This document shows positions 24,568 to 35,879 of a stretch of 64,000 nucleotides of DNA, in pieces; positions within the stretch are counted from its first letter, which is position 1; every line of letters starts with the position of its first letter. The notes beneath the pieces were generated by a model that saw nothing but the letters and a program-made list of their open reading frames with translations, was not told the origin of the DNA and searched no databases. The stretch is from Dendrobium chrysotoxum. Taxonomy: Eukaryota; Streptophyta; Magnoliopsida; Asparagales; Orchidaceae. The DNA lies in the NCBI GenBank assembly GCA_019925795.1, contig CM034313.1, positions 23,052,932-23,116,931 of the forward strand, read 5' to 3'. The position numbers were made by a program, and so were the translations under genes.

Positions 24568-25210
24568 TTTGCTCATAAGAAATCAAGGAACCAAGAAGGT
24601 TATCAATAAAGTAAGCATTTAAATCTATAGATTCACATATAACCGTTAACTTGGTATGAAAAATTAAGGAAAATATTGTAATATTTTGTTAACATTTTCA
24701 GCATTAGAAATTTCTTAATCAAATGCATGCAAAGATGTTAAGATTTTGACGAATCTAGTATACATATCAAAAATTGCCTCACTAGGTTGTATGCGAAAAA
24801 GTTCATAACAGCTTAATAAAATATTCATGCATAATTGTTTCACCTCATCAGTTCCTTCATAAGTAATGCAAAGTTTGTCACAAATTTCAATTCCTATTTT
24901 GTAAGAAAAAATATGCATATAATCTTTGGATTTCAAAGCACATAAAAAGTGATTTAAATACCTAGCATTAATTGTGCTAGTTCTTTATCCTCAAGACTCC
25001 ATTCAGGAAAGGGAAGATCGACTTTGATTCCATTATCTAATCTATATGGTGGTGTTTATCCTACCATCACTAAGTTAAATATCCTAAAGTCAATATATGT
25101 AAAAATGTCGACATGCGTGTTTTCAAAAAATCAAAAGGTACTTTATCATACAACGGTGTTCGGGTAGTGGAATACCCTTCTAAAGTATACTTATTTTCAA
25201 ATTGTGCCAT
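24568..25210 (-). pseudogene. Older Copia element, gag relict
   Basis: Minus-strand gag homologous to that at 20250-21991. It starts at an ATG at 25210 (MAQFENKYTLEGYSTTRTPL). It contains KSKDYMHIFSYKIGIEICDK, LCITYEGTDEVKQ and ELFRIQPSEAIFDMYTRF. Several stops inactivate it. With the pol relict at 9950-12199 it forms one element split by nested insertions. No PBS or LTR was recognised upstream. Confidence 0.8.
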
Positions 25211-25219
25211 TGTCATAAT

Positions 25220-27340
25220 CTATTTATGCTCACTAACTTCCAAACTTATTATTTATTTATTTTTATTAAATTTATATTTATATTTATATTTTTTTATTTT
25301 TATTTTTGAAAATAAATCAAGCTATTTTTTAAAATACTGAAAGTAATTTAGTTATTTTTATTTTTCAAGTATAAATCACCCATGCCACCAAAAATAATTA
25401 AATAGTAGCTATTTGAAATAAAAAATATATTATTTTATTTCATATTAAAATATAAGCAACAAAATAAACAAAATAAAAATAAATAAAGTGATCCCAAATG
25501 ACCCCTATTAAAGTGATTATTTAAAAAAAATTAATATAATTATTTTTAGAATACTTAAATAATTTTTAGATGCTTTGAGTGAGATTTTACATGATAAATT
25601 TTTATTATCATAGAAAGTCAAGCTATAAAAAATATGAATAAATCTCAGTTTCTTAATTTTTAGTATATTGTGATGTTTGATTGAGATATCACTTTTGGGA
25701 AAGTTATGCTAAACCTCTAAATTTCTCAATTTTTACTACTTTGTGATTTTCTCAACAATGTTTGAAATCATCAAAAACTTAGGGAATAGATCAGGCTCAT
25801 AGGTTACAACACTAAACTTTGAATTATAGTTTAAAGGACTAATGATCTTCTATTTTTGCATACTTATAGTCAAAACAAGCATCTTAATTAAGAGAAATTT
25901 AATAAGCCCAACAACACTTAATTATAGAGCTATTAAAGTTGTTAAATACTAAAAAATGATCAATGATTAAAGAAATCAACATATAATATTATATGGAGTA
26001 TTTTGAAATATTTACTAAACTTGTTTAGATGCCTATCTAAAAAACTATAAATATACTTTCTTTCTCCACATGAAAGGGACTTAGAGATGAAATTGAATAA
26101 ATCTTGTATATTTGAAGAAGTCTAGAGCTCTATCCGATGTTTGATTTTGACGACCACATTCGAAACTGCTATTATCCAACTATATTCATCCTACTGATGT
26201 CATGTATTCACATCGTGATTGCTATCATTTGGCCACAGTCACCCATCCACCATTGTCTGACTGCCATCATCAAATAATGACCATCCGACTGTAACAGTTT
26301 AGTTTTCATCTCTTGACCATTATAACTCAACTACCGACCATTTGCCATAATTATCATCCACCATTATTTCTATAGCATTCACTACTACATCAATAGAAGA
26401 TCTGTACTTTGAGAATTACAAGTTATTATAATCCTTATTTATATATTGGATCATTCATATAAGTCAAGCCCTATGAATTTTTTTTCTTGCCACAATTTTC
26501 ACATTAAAATTTTGAAGTACCATATATTTATTTTATCACTTACTCTATTATTATGAGTTTTCTAGAAAATAAACATATTAATTTATTCTATTTTTGTGAA
26601 ATTTTACTTTATAGTCCTACATAATTAGATAAATATTTTCAGGAATTATTTTTTTTGAGAAAATACATTGTAAAGTTCATTTTAGATAAAGTTAATGCTC
26701 CTGTATTTGACGACGACTACTTAAATTATGTCAAAAAATAAATTAGTTTGAACATATTCAAATTTGAATATTGGTCAGAATATTTTTGGATTTTTTTTAG
26801 TATTTATCTTTATTTTTGGGCAGGCGTGGGCAAGATGGGGACATATTGGAGCAAAAAAATAATTTTGAAGGGGGGGAGGGGGCAGAATCCCAAAACTCTC
26901 TCTCTTATACCTTAATTTTTTTTTTGAGAGTGGGCATTTGCCCACCCTGAACCAAAGGTGGATCCGCCCATGATCACTCAGAATGCCTTTCCAAACAATC
27001 GATCACCCAAACCCTTCCCAACAAGATTTGAAGTTTCTTGCAATGCCTTATCCAACAATCCAAATCATGATGTTTTCTCCATCGCGGTTAAAAGCCGTCA
27101 AGAAAATGTTTGAACCTAAATTTAAATCATATTCAAATAAGATTCGAACCAATATCAAATAAGTTCGAATCAATCTCTTTTGCGACGGGCATCAATAAGC
27201 AATACATAAATATAACAGGAGTAATTTTATTTTAATTAAGCTTTTAGTGATATTTTTTCAAAAAAAATAAATAAATGATGAAGATATCAAAATTTTTAAT
27301 ATTTATATTTTGATGATCTTTAAATAATAATAATAATAAT
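25220..27340. other. No gene seen
   Basis: AT-rich intergenic sequence. Around 26815-26975 there are weakly inverted GGGCA-type ends and G-runs that hint at a small DNA transposon, but no clear inverted repeats or target duplication could be set. Confidence 0.45.
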
Positions 27341-27344
27341 AAAT

Positions 27345-27600
27345 CCTATCGTGATCTTTTTCTGGTTGGCCTTCAGCCCAAGTTACGTAGCGCATGGCTT
27401 TGTTCGCAGGCAAACTCCAGGTCTTGCATTCGGGCAGGGCCACAGAGAAATCCCACTGGCTCAGCTGGGCTGTGGTTGATATTGTTTGTCTCTTAGTAGT
27501 TCTTTAAACAGACAATTCCGTTCTTCTGGAATTTTGGATTACAAGTTTCTCTTTGCTCTCCTATCCAGGGTTTGGCGGGTGTCATTATACAATCGGATTG
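27345..27600 (+). promoter_or_regulatory. Probable 5' flank and leader of the host gene
   Basis: Unlike its surroundings this stretch is GC-richer and free of recognised repeats, directly before the start codon at 27601. It holds a TGGGCT element (27466-27471), the core of plant 'site II' motifs common upstream of housekeeping genes. The transcription start is not visible. This is inference from position. Confidence 0.3.
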
Positions 27601-27759
27601 ATGACGAGGAAGAGGAAATCGGATACAACGCCTCTTGATGAGGCTGATCGTACGCTTTACTCGACCTTCTGCAGCGCTGCCAACTCGCTTTCTCAACTCT
27701 ACACCCATGCCATGAATCACCAAAAGGTCGCTTTTCAGGCCGGCGAGCGCCAGGCTTTG
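27601..27759 (+). CDS. Host gene exon 1 (uncharacterised plant protein, residues 1-53)
   Basis: First coding exon of the only host gene seen, beginning MTRKRKSDTTPLDEADRTLY. The start is the ATG at 27601, followed at once by the basic MTRKRKS typical of this plant family, a possible nuclear signal. The exon ends ERQAL at 27759, followed by the donor GTTCGT, in phase 0. Joined to exons 2 and 3 it gives a 198-residue protein. I recognise the protein from memory as a conserved plant family of unknown function, sometimes labelled 'holocarboxylase synthetase' in automated annotation. Nothing here resembles a biotin ligase domain, so that label is unsupported. Intron 1 is 15,524 bp (27760-43283) and full of repeats. 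Confidence 0.85.
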
Positions 27760-28033
27760 GTTCGTCCCTACCTCTTCTTTCTTTCCTTCCTTTGATGCTT
27801 TAATCGATCTCTGAAAATTTCCTTGAAATTTTTTAAATTTCAACTTCTGGTGGTTAGAACCGATGTAGTTCTTTTAAAAAAACCTAACTTGCATGTTATT
27901 TTTTGATAGTATTTTGTAATAGAGGAGAACTCCATCCTCTAAATGTTGAAATAGGAACGTAATGTATGTTGATTCTTGAAGAGGTATCCCTTTAATCCAT
28001 GTCGTTCAAATGATTATGCAACTGCTTAGATTT

Positions 28034-28139
28034 TTTTTTTGTTAGGGAAAATTTTTTACTATGCCATTTTATTAATCAGAAGAAAATTACAAACAGAGAA
28101 GAATGAAGAGAAAACCGGGAAGAGTTACAGAACAACAAT
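28034..28139 (-). mobile_element. Short poly(A) retroposon (SINE or 5'-truncated LINE)
   Basis: A 106-bp insertion in intron 1, flanked by the 14-bp direct repeat AACTGCTTAGATTT at 28020-28033 and 28140-28153. On the minus strand it ends in an A-run after AGGGAAAATTTTTTA-type sequence, as expected for target-primed insertion. It has no coding capacity. Confidence 0.75.
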
Positions 28140-28986
28140 AACTGCTTAGATTTAAGTCTTCCTTTTGGACTGCAGGGGACAGTTCATAGATCTTTTATTC
28201 GTTTTTTATGTTCGTGTTTGTTTGTCTGCCACTTTTGCTTGAGCGTTCAATAGTCATATGTGCGGCATGAGTAGTTATATAATCTGAAACTTTCTTTGAC
28301 TTTGGATGAAGCACTTTAGTTTGTAGAATGCCCTAGTACTCACGATAAGCATTGCTATCTCATACGTGTTGCCCGTTTTTCACATATTGATGGAGGCTTG
28401 TATGCTATATGTCCGTTGGTCTTTCTATTCTTTTTGAATGCAATATTGTGCTTTTGGTATGCTGATTGTGGTGATTCTTAATTGATGAGATTTGAAAATT
28501 ATCTTCGCTTTTCTCATATAATTCAGCTTTAGGTAATTCTAAAATTTAAGGATTGTGACATGGACATGTTTGCTGCGAACCTGTTATTGTACATATAGTG
28601 ATCCATGCTTCAATTTCCGCCTTACCCTAGTTTACACTTGATATCATTTCAAATCTTTTGATTGTCTCTCAGGTGGAATTAGGTTTGTATCATTGTTGTT
28701 TTAATCATGTCTTCATCAAGTATATTTCATTTTATGATTGGCATATTTTAAGGTACACAAATATTTACATCAATAATTCCAGGGAAAAATATAGAACTAA
28801 CAATAACCATAGTGTATATGAAGACAAGCTTGCACTATTCACTGTTTTAATTGAGCGATATCAGATCTGATATTCTTCCAACATTTGCTTATCTATAATT
28901 AGAATAAAAAATGAGGCTGGTATTTCTTTATATATATATATATTATGAATGATAAGGTGTTTTCATAATTCCTTGTCGAGTAGGTA

Positions 28987-30085
28987 AGGGTGTAAATGAG
29001 TTAACTCGAGTTTAAGTCACCGATGACTCTTGAACTCAAGCAATACTTGACTCGGAACATTCAAGTTGAGCATGAGCACAAGTCCAACTTTTATGTAGAA
29101 CATGTGCTTAATTCATCAACTTTGATTGAAATCATTGAGCAACTAGTAAGTAGAGGAGGAGAAATATAGGTGGATGACATTTAGGAGTGAGGCAGTTATG
29201 CGTTGGTGTGACAACATAAGGAAAAGCGAAGAGCATATCTTCCTTTATATTTACAAAAATGATCCGGGAGGAGGAGAAACTGAAGGGAGAGAAAGAAGAA
29301 GTCGAGGCAATGGAGGGTGCGTCAATGTGATGGTTTGTAAGGAGAAGAATCCATCTTGCTTCTTGGTACCATAAAATTGGAGAGGCGAAGCAACAAGCTA
29401 TGTTCTGTGAGCATTGGAATGATGAAATTTGGGATGTAGTTGAGGGGTCATGCGTTAACGGAGGGGGCGCCAATGCGACATTGCATAAGGATAAGAATCT
29501 ATCTTGTTTCTTGGTTTGTTGAAGGAGGAAGAGGATGCATGTGGAGAACATTCCATCTTTTTTCATCTATTATTACAACAACAATCAAGTAGGAGGAGTA
29601 ACATTGAGGGAAAGAACAAAGAAGTTTGAGGCAACATAGGGAGAATTAAAGTGACATTGCACACGGAGAAGCATACATCTTGTTTTTTGGTGCAGTAAAT
29701 GAGCAATAATAGAAGTAATCAGATAGGATTTGTGAGCATTATAGGAGAAGAAATGGATGATGCGATTGGGGCTTAATGGGTTAGTTGGACTAGGATTTGA
29801 ACATATAAAATAAGGGTTTTAAGCTTTAGGTTTTATTACATATGATAAGGTTAAACTTGGCATTTTAATCATTATAACATTTGCATCAATAAATATACTT
29901 AAATCTCGTAATTTTTTCTTATGATTTAACTGGCTTGTCCAGCCAATGAGTCGAGTCATATTTAGCTCAAACTTGGCTCGTTGATTGTTCTTGCTTGATG
30001 CTTCAGCTTGAGAAGCTTGATTCAACAGCTTATAAACAAGTTTAACTCATGCTCTCTTGCAAGTCAACTTAACTCACCACACCTC
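28987..30085. mobile_element. Probable non-autonomous TIR element with internal repeats
   Basis: The left end AGGGTGTAAATGAGTTAACT and the right end (reverse complement AGAGGTGTGGTGAGTTAAGT) are similar inverted ends. They resemble the AGGGGTGTAAACGAG ends of plant hAT-type elements. Inside, a block with GTGACATTGCA..GGAGAAG..ATCTTG recurs near 29205, 29470 and 29650, with a purine-rich GGAGGAG segment. The open frames there are short and unlike known proteins. No clear 8-bp target duplication was found. Confidence 0.4.
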
Positions 30086-30744
30086 TAAGTGTAGGGACTA
30101 ATTTAGTGGGTAGGCACTAATTTAGTGGCATATCAGATTTATGATTACAAGATACTTAATGCTTGTTAATATTGAAAAAAATAGGAATGATTATAAAGAT
30201 AAAAAATTAATAAAAGTAAAGAGATAAGAAACCTTCATACCCATAAGCAGAGATAACTTCTGTTATAATTCTTCAAATCTCACACTTAATCAAAGATCAA
30301 AATTCTGAAATATGAGAAGAAGAATAGTCTTTATATCCATAAGAATTTATTCATATGCTTAATTGTTTTTACATGGTTAACATTCCCATATTTATATAGG
30401 AAGCAAATAGCAAAAGTACTAATCAAATGGTAATAAATTGTTAAAAATCACTAACAAATTTAATGACATTGATTATAATAATCCTTACAAAATAATGAAA
30501 ATCTAAAGTGCATAAAATAACTACATGTTATCCATGACAACCTAAAGAACTTATAATTTATGGCATCTGTAGCAGTTATGATTAAAATAGCAAAGCTACA
30601 TATAGTTTACCAGGACATCTGTAGCAGTTATGATTTAATTGGGAAGCTCGAATTTTAGCAAATCATGAAACAGTATTATCTGAGATTGTGGCATTAGCTT
30701 TTTTTTTAGAGATCTGTCTATCGCAATCCAACAGCATTTAGACT

Positions 30745-31475
30745 TTCAGGGGTCTAGCAAATCATGTTACACAGAGATCGTTACAAGATTCTTTAGTGAA
30801 ATTTCTTGGTTTGTAAAAGGAAAACTGCATGAATCCAACGAGATATAAGCTCCTGGGACTGTTGCTAATCTCGACATTTAGGAGAAATCTGAATATCGAA
30901 AAATTCTGAAATCCTTGAAAGTTGAAATCATGACTATTCATGATGTTGATTGAATATAGTCATTTGCAACAATTAATCAAACCTGACGTGGAAGTCAAAG
31001 TATTGAAGGGCTTAACCCATTCTTAACAGGATAAGCATCATATATATGTTTAACATAAACTATAGCAACAATTAATCAAAGATAAAGTAGAAGTCAAAAT
31101 GTTGAAGAAACACAACCCATTCCCATTTAGGCTCTCTAGACTCTAGCAAATCATGTTAAATACATATTTTTATAAGATTATGTAAAGGAAATCTCTTGTA
31201 ATAGAAGGAAAACTACATGAATCCAACTATGGCAAATTAAATTTAAGCTCTTGGGACTATTTCTAATCTTGATAAACACAAAACATTTAGGAGAAATCTG
31301 CATATGGAATAATTCTGAAATCCTTGCAGGCCTCAAAAGCTGAAATCATGAGTATTCATGATGCTAATTAAATTGAGATATTTGCAACAATTAGTCAAAC
31401 CTAAAGTGGAAGTCAAAAATATTGAAGAACACAACCATTCTCAATAGAATTAACATCAAAGATATTTTTAACATG
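30745..31475. repeat. Imperfect tandem duplication of about 370 bp in intron 1
   Basis: Blocks repeat in order: CTAGCAAATCATGTTA, GGAAAACT(G/A)CATGAATCCAA, CATTTAGGAGAAATCTG, ATTCTGAAATCCTTG, TTTGCAACAATTA(A/G)TCAAACC. They are found at 30745-31060 and again at 31120-31475. A third partial copy (CAACAATTAATCAAA) is at about 31070. No protein is encoded. Confidence 0.75.
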
Positions 31476-31479
31476 GAAT

Positions 31480-32285
31480 ATAAAGAAAATACAGTGCAAT
31501 TTAAAGTTCAGTTTATGTTCTTTTAACAAGCATACACTTTTAGATTTACATTATCATGGTGTCTATTATTGATATATTGGTCTCATAACTCTCTCGTCCT
31601 CCCCAATTCGAGTTTCCTAAGAAATGGTGTTAGAACTAATGATTTGAATTAGATTAAGTGTTGATGAGCAAGCTAGTATTAAAGCTGATGGTTTGAATGT
31701 AATGAATTGTTCTGTGTTTATAGTTTCTATTGTTTTTGGTATTGTTATTGGTGCATGAAATTTTATGATATTGAAATATTTTTGTTTGAGAGGCAATGAT
31801 AGCTGATATGGTGGACTCTCTCGTATGAGGGAGTGATTGTTGAAAAATGCACTCATTTAAATTATTGTTGAATGAAAGAAGGCAAAACGAAAGTGGAAAT
31901 ACCAATCTCACAGATTGGCAAAGTAACAAGAAAGGAAATTAATAGAAGCACATACAACTACAACCCATGGTCATTGACGGAAAAGAAAATATGAAAGCCA
32001 TGGATTCAATAGTCCATATGAAAGGTCATAGATTCAATTGGATGGAATAGGGATTGGCGACAACTACAGTGATTGGTCCTGAAAGGATTTTTTCTTTAAA
32101 ATTTAAAACTTTTATATTTTCTACTCTCATTAGAATTATATAGATTCATAGTATAATCTTGGTAGCTTTATGTATAAATATCCCTTGATATGTTATACGA
32201 ATCAAGATTTTTGCTATTCTTGTCAGATCTAAATTTTTTCATGGGTGGCACCTAATTTTATGAGTAGGCAAAGCTTAGTGGGCTA
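31480..32285. other. No gene seen (intron 1)
   Basis: AT-rich intronic sequence without a recognised element. Confidence 0.5.
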
Positions 32286-32289
32286 TGAC

Positions 32290-32825
32290 CTGATAACTTG
32301 TGGTAAGAATGGAAAGAGAAGGGGAAAATTCTATTGGAAATATGTTACTAGCTCAAGTATCTTTTTAGACAGTGCCAACAGATCTAAAATATTCTTTTTC
32401 ATCTTTTATTTATAGGAATTTGAGGGGTATACAAAATTTCATTCCCCCCACTATTCATTTTAAGTGCAAGGTGATCAATTTTTAATTTTAAATATTAAAT
32501 TTCAAATACCAAATCATGCTTTTACTATACACCAGATACTATGTACCTCTACCTATCTATTTAATGACTAGCCTTAATCGAAAGTTATCTCTCGTTATTG
32601 GGAGGGGTAATTAACTATAGGGGCTTGCGCGTATAGGAAACCTAAACTCAGATCTTAAAGTCCTCGCAAAATTAGGGCAAAATCTCTTGTTATGTCTTAT
32701 TTATAACCTAATTTTCCTTCTAAAATTTTTCCTTAGAACTTAAGCGTTAAAACTCTCTTTGACGACCTGAAGAAAATAAGGGGGCTGCAAAGAGGCCGAG
32801 GCGCGAATTTTCGGAGCCCACAAGG
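32290..32825 (-). repeat. LTR-like repeat of the Tat-like Gypsy group
   Basis: The first about 150 bases (GAAAGAGAAGGG, TAGCTCAAGTATCTTTTTAG) recur at 38130-38290. The later about 370 bases (TCTCGTTATTGGGAGGGGTA, TATAGGAAACCTAAACTCA) recur at 47210-47565. These shared pieces around a Gypsy pol relict suggest LTR sequence of one old family. The borders are uncertain. Confidence 0.5.
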
Positions 32826-32829
32826 ACGT

Positions 32830-35800
32830 CTAGTTAAGGGAACAACTACAAAGGTAGCCTCCATGGTTGTTGTGACGACCTCAGTAGGAGTTGAGTTAGA
32901 TGCTCCTCCCAAGGACAGTAATAATTATTTGTGATCCTTGGAGATGATTCTATTTGTTGGCTGGGCGTCCTCCTCTACTAGAGAACCTATTGTGTTCCTC
33001 TCCTCGAGTGAGCTGCTGTGTCATCCATCAAGTGAGTTTGAGGCATTTTCATTGACGTAGTTGGTGCCTAGCTTTTACACGGAGATAATGGTCCTCCACA
33101 ACAGATAGTTAATGGTTCCTTCAAGTTTGTTACATAGGTGCTTCTTTATTGCTAATCGTTCACTGCTAACCATAGGGGAGCCTCTTGTGAAGAATGTCCA
33201 TGTCACCAAGCCTGTAATTGGGCAAGAGTAGGTAGCTAAAGTTGAGTTGTTTTCGAGGAGACTGCCACCATGTAGGAGGTTCTTGTTGTGGGAGAGATCC
33301 CAGTTCCCCAGGAAATGGCAGTGTCAGGTAAGCTGCTATTTTTTGCTCTCGTTTGGCTCATCTGGTGGCAATATCCCAACATAGGCACCGACTGCGCTTG
33401 AGGCATTCGTAGAGTGAGTCAGTGTTCTGGAGAAGATCTTGAATTTGCAATGGGTAATTTGTGAAGGAGGGAACTCCTAGAAGGGTACCACCGCGGAGAT
33501 GGCATCTTGTTCAAGAGGGATGTGGTGGCTCTACATGTTAAGATGACGGCGACTTGTGGTCTCTTGAGGGCGTGTCCATTCATCGAAGGTGGGCGATTCG
33601 TCCTGAGACAATTTGGAGTTAGGGTTGCTGTCGCCTGGGGTAGCAATTGATCTTGTATGTAAGCGACTTGTTGCTAAGAACTAGTGCGATGAACTGCTAA
33701 TAATGTTTGCTGAAAATGAGGAAGCCCTCAAGGTAGAGTTTGGAGGAGCCGACCTCGAAGGAAGCTATAGCGCATGAAGGAACTTGCTGAAGCTGAAGTC
33801 ATTAGGTTGTCAGTAGAGGTCAATGCAACTTAGGATAAATTTGTCGTCTTCTTCAAATCTGCCAAGTACTAGGAGATTCTCGAGCTTAAGTATAAGGAGG
33901 GGATCGAGTGCTTCTTGAGGTAACTTGTCTCCATGGGAGAGCTTAATCCAAAGTTTGAGGATCTTGCTATCTTTATTGACGTGGCCTTAGATTGTGAGGA
34001 GAGTGATGGTCTCTTTTTTTTTCATGGCTTACAAGGAGAATTGTGTATATAATATTTTAGTATGAAATTAAATGAAACACTTATTATTTGACTCTTCTAT
34101 TTTTATTTATATGCTCATTCATTTGCTATAAATTTTTTAAGTATTGAACTTGGCTCTTTTATATGGATGGTAGGTATAATTTGTGGTTGCATTGACACTT
34201 GCCTAAATATGAACAAAAAATTATCCTAAGTCACAAACTTGATAATAACTGAATAATTAGATAACTTAGCTCTTTGAGAGCATCATAGTTCTTATCATAA
34301 ATATATGACATGAATTGAATAAGAATAATAAAAGTTATCTAACTACTAAAGAACTTGGCTCTTAATTCAAGAAACGAACACTAACATATTTGCAAACCTT
34401 AATTCAGTAGATAGGGAACTCATTGGGTAATGATCAAGCAAGTTAGGTTAACCATGAATAACTCCAATAAAACTTTTTAAGCTCTTTGAAATACAATAAG
34501 TCTTGGACTCAACAATCCAAAATGAGTGACTCATGCTTAACAAACTTCACAATCGACAAGTAAGCTCTTTGGATGAAAGATAATCCCTTTTCATGAAGAG
34601 AAGCCAGTATGATTGGGACTCGCCATTTAGCGAGTTTCACTTGTGATATGCAGTTGGTGTGGTGTTGCCTAGGGTGGGCCTCGTCTTACGCCAGACTTTT
34701 AGTATTTTGCGGGGGCAACCACCTAGACTTTTTTATTGTAGGAGTGGGCCTGTAGGGCTAGACTAATGAATGATTTTTTTCCTACAAGTAGTGAGGTGAG
34801 TTATTATGAAGTACTAATTCCTAAATATGAATTACTGCATGCGACAAGTGTATAAGAATGATATTTTCTCTCTTCTTTCTCCCTCTCTCTCTCTTTAAAG
34901 AAGATTTTAAGAAGCAATCTTGTTATCCCTTCACAAAAATTTATGTGCAACTTGTTAGGGTGACACGACAAGAATTAAAGAGGTGACTTCGTTGGGAAGA
35001 TATTTTGTTTCTCTTGGGGTTTTTGGCTCTCCCACATGGCCTTTATGTTTGAGTGTCTCAACTCGCCTATAGGAAGTAGTCTGAATCGCTCTTTAACTTG
35101 AACTTTGATAAGAACTTTGTAGGTTTCTATCTTAGTCAATCAACTTTAGATATTTTATGCCCAAGTCGTTTATGCTTGAAGATTTAATCCCGGTTTTATT
35201 GTACTCACCAATGGAAATGAGCTGACCAACTTGTGGCTTGGTGCATGAGAATTTGTTTCTTAATTCGCTTACATGAGTTCCTCCAACATTTGATATGGCA
35301 TTCATTGTGGCTGGGCGAGTTCATAACTTAGGCTCGGGGAGGCATTCAAGTTCCTAGTCCATTTTCTTTTCTATGAGGGGTGAGTTCTTCGTGCATTATT
35401 CTTGTTTGGGGTATGTTTGTAATTGCAAACTCACTTGCTTAGTAACTCGTTGATGTAGAGATTATGAGAAAAATATAGATACAAATTGCAAAAAATAAAA
35501 GAGATTTGCCTTTATTATTAGTGTTTTCATATTGTTGTGTACAATTGAAACTCCCTCAAGGGTATACGAGTTTTAAGTCATCGACATTTCACACTCTTTG
35601 CACCTCCTTTCCCGAGTGAGTCTTTGGTTGGTATACTCCTAGGCTAACTTGCCTTTTAGTATTGAATGACATGCGACTGCATCTACGTTTTCAGAACGGT
35701 CACCTCGGTGGAAAGACTTCTTCTAAGCATGAGTATTGTAATACTTGGCAATCCTCATCTTTTCTTCTTCCTGTCTTAGCATGAGCTATTCGCGGAGCTC

Positions 35801-35875
35801 CTCCAAGTGGACATTAACTATCAGTAAGCTTTTTTGGTTCCTCTCCTCCTCGCCGAAGTCACATTCATTGAATTC
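32830..35875. other. Degraded retroelement sequence, no intact gene
   Basis: GC-richer than its surroundings. On the + strand at 33770-34015, pieces such as LAEAEVIRLSVEVNA and EILELKYKEGIECFL look like the coiled-coil tail of a retroelement gag-like protein, but stops interrupt them. The region 34030-35875 has no readable protein and is probably the non-coding part of the Gypsy element beside it. Confidence 0.35.
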
Positions 35876-35879
35876 AGCA

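Noticed and set aside
26815..26975. Possible small DNA transposon with GGGCGGATCC-like ends
   Set aside because: The left and right ends match only weakly and no flanking target duplication could be set.
29132..29566. 144-codon open frame on the minus strand
   Set aside because: It is the complement of the purine-rich internal repeats of the TIR element; composition explains the lack of stops.
33419..33646. Open frame of 75 codons on the minus strand
   Set aside because: No recognisable motif; it sits in degraded GC-richer retroelement sequence with open frames on both strands.
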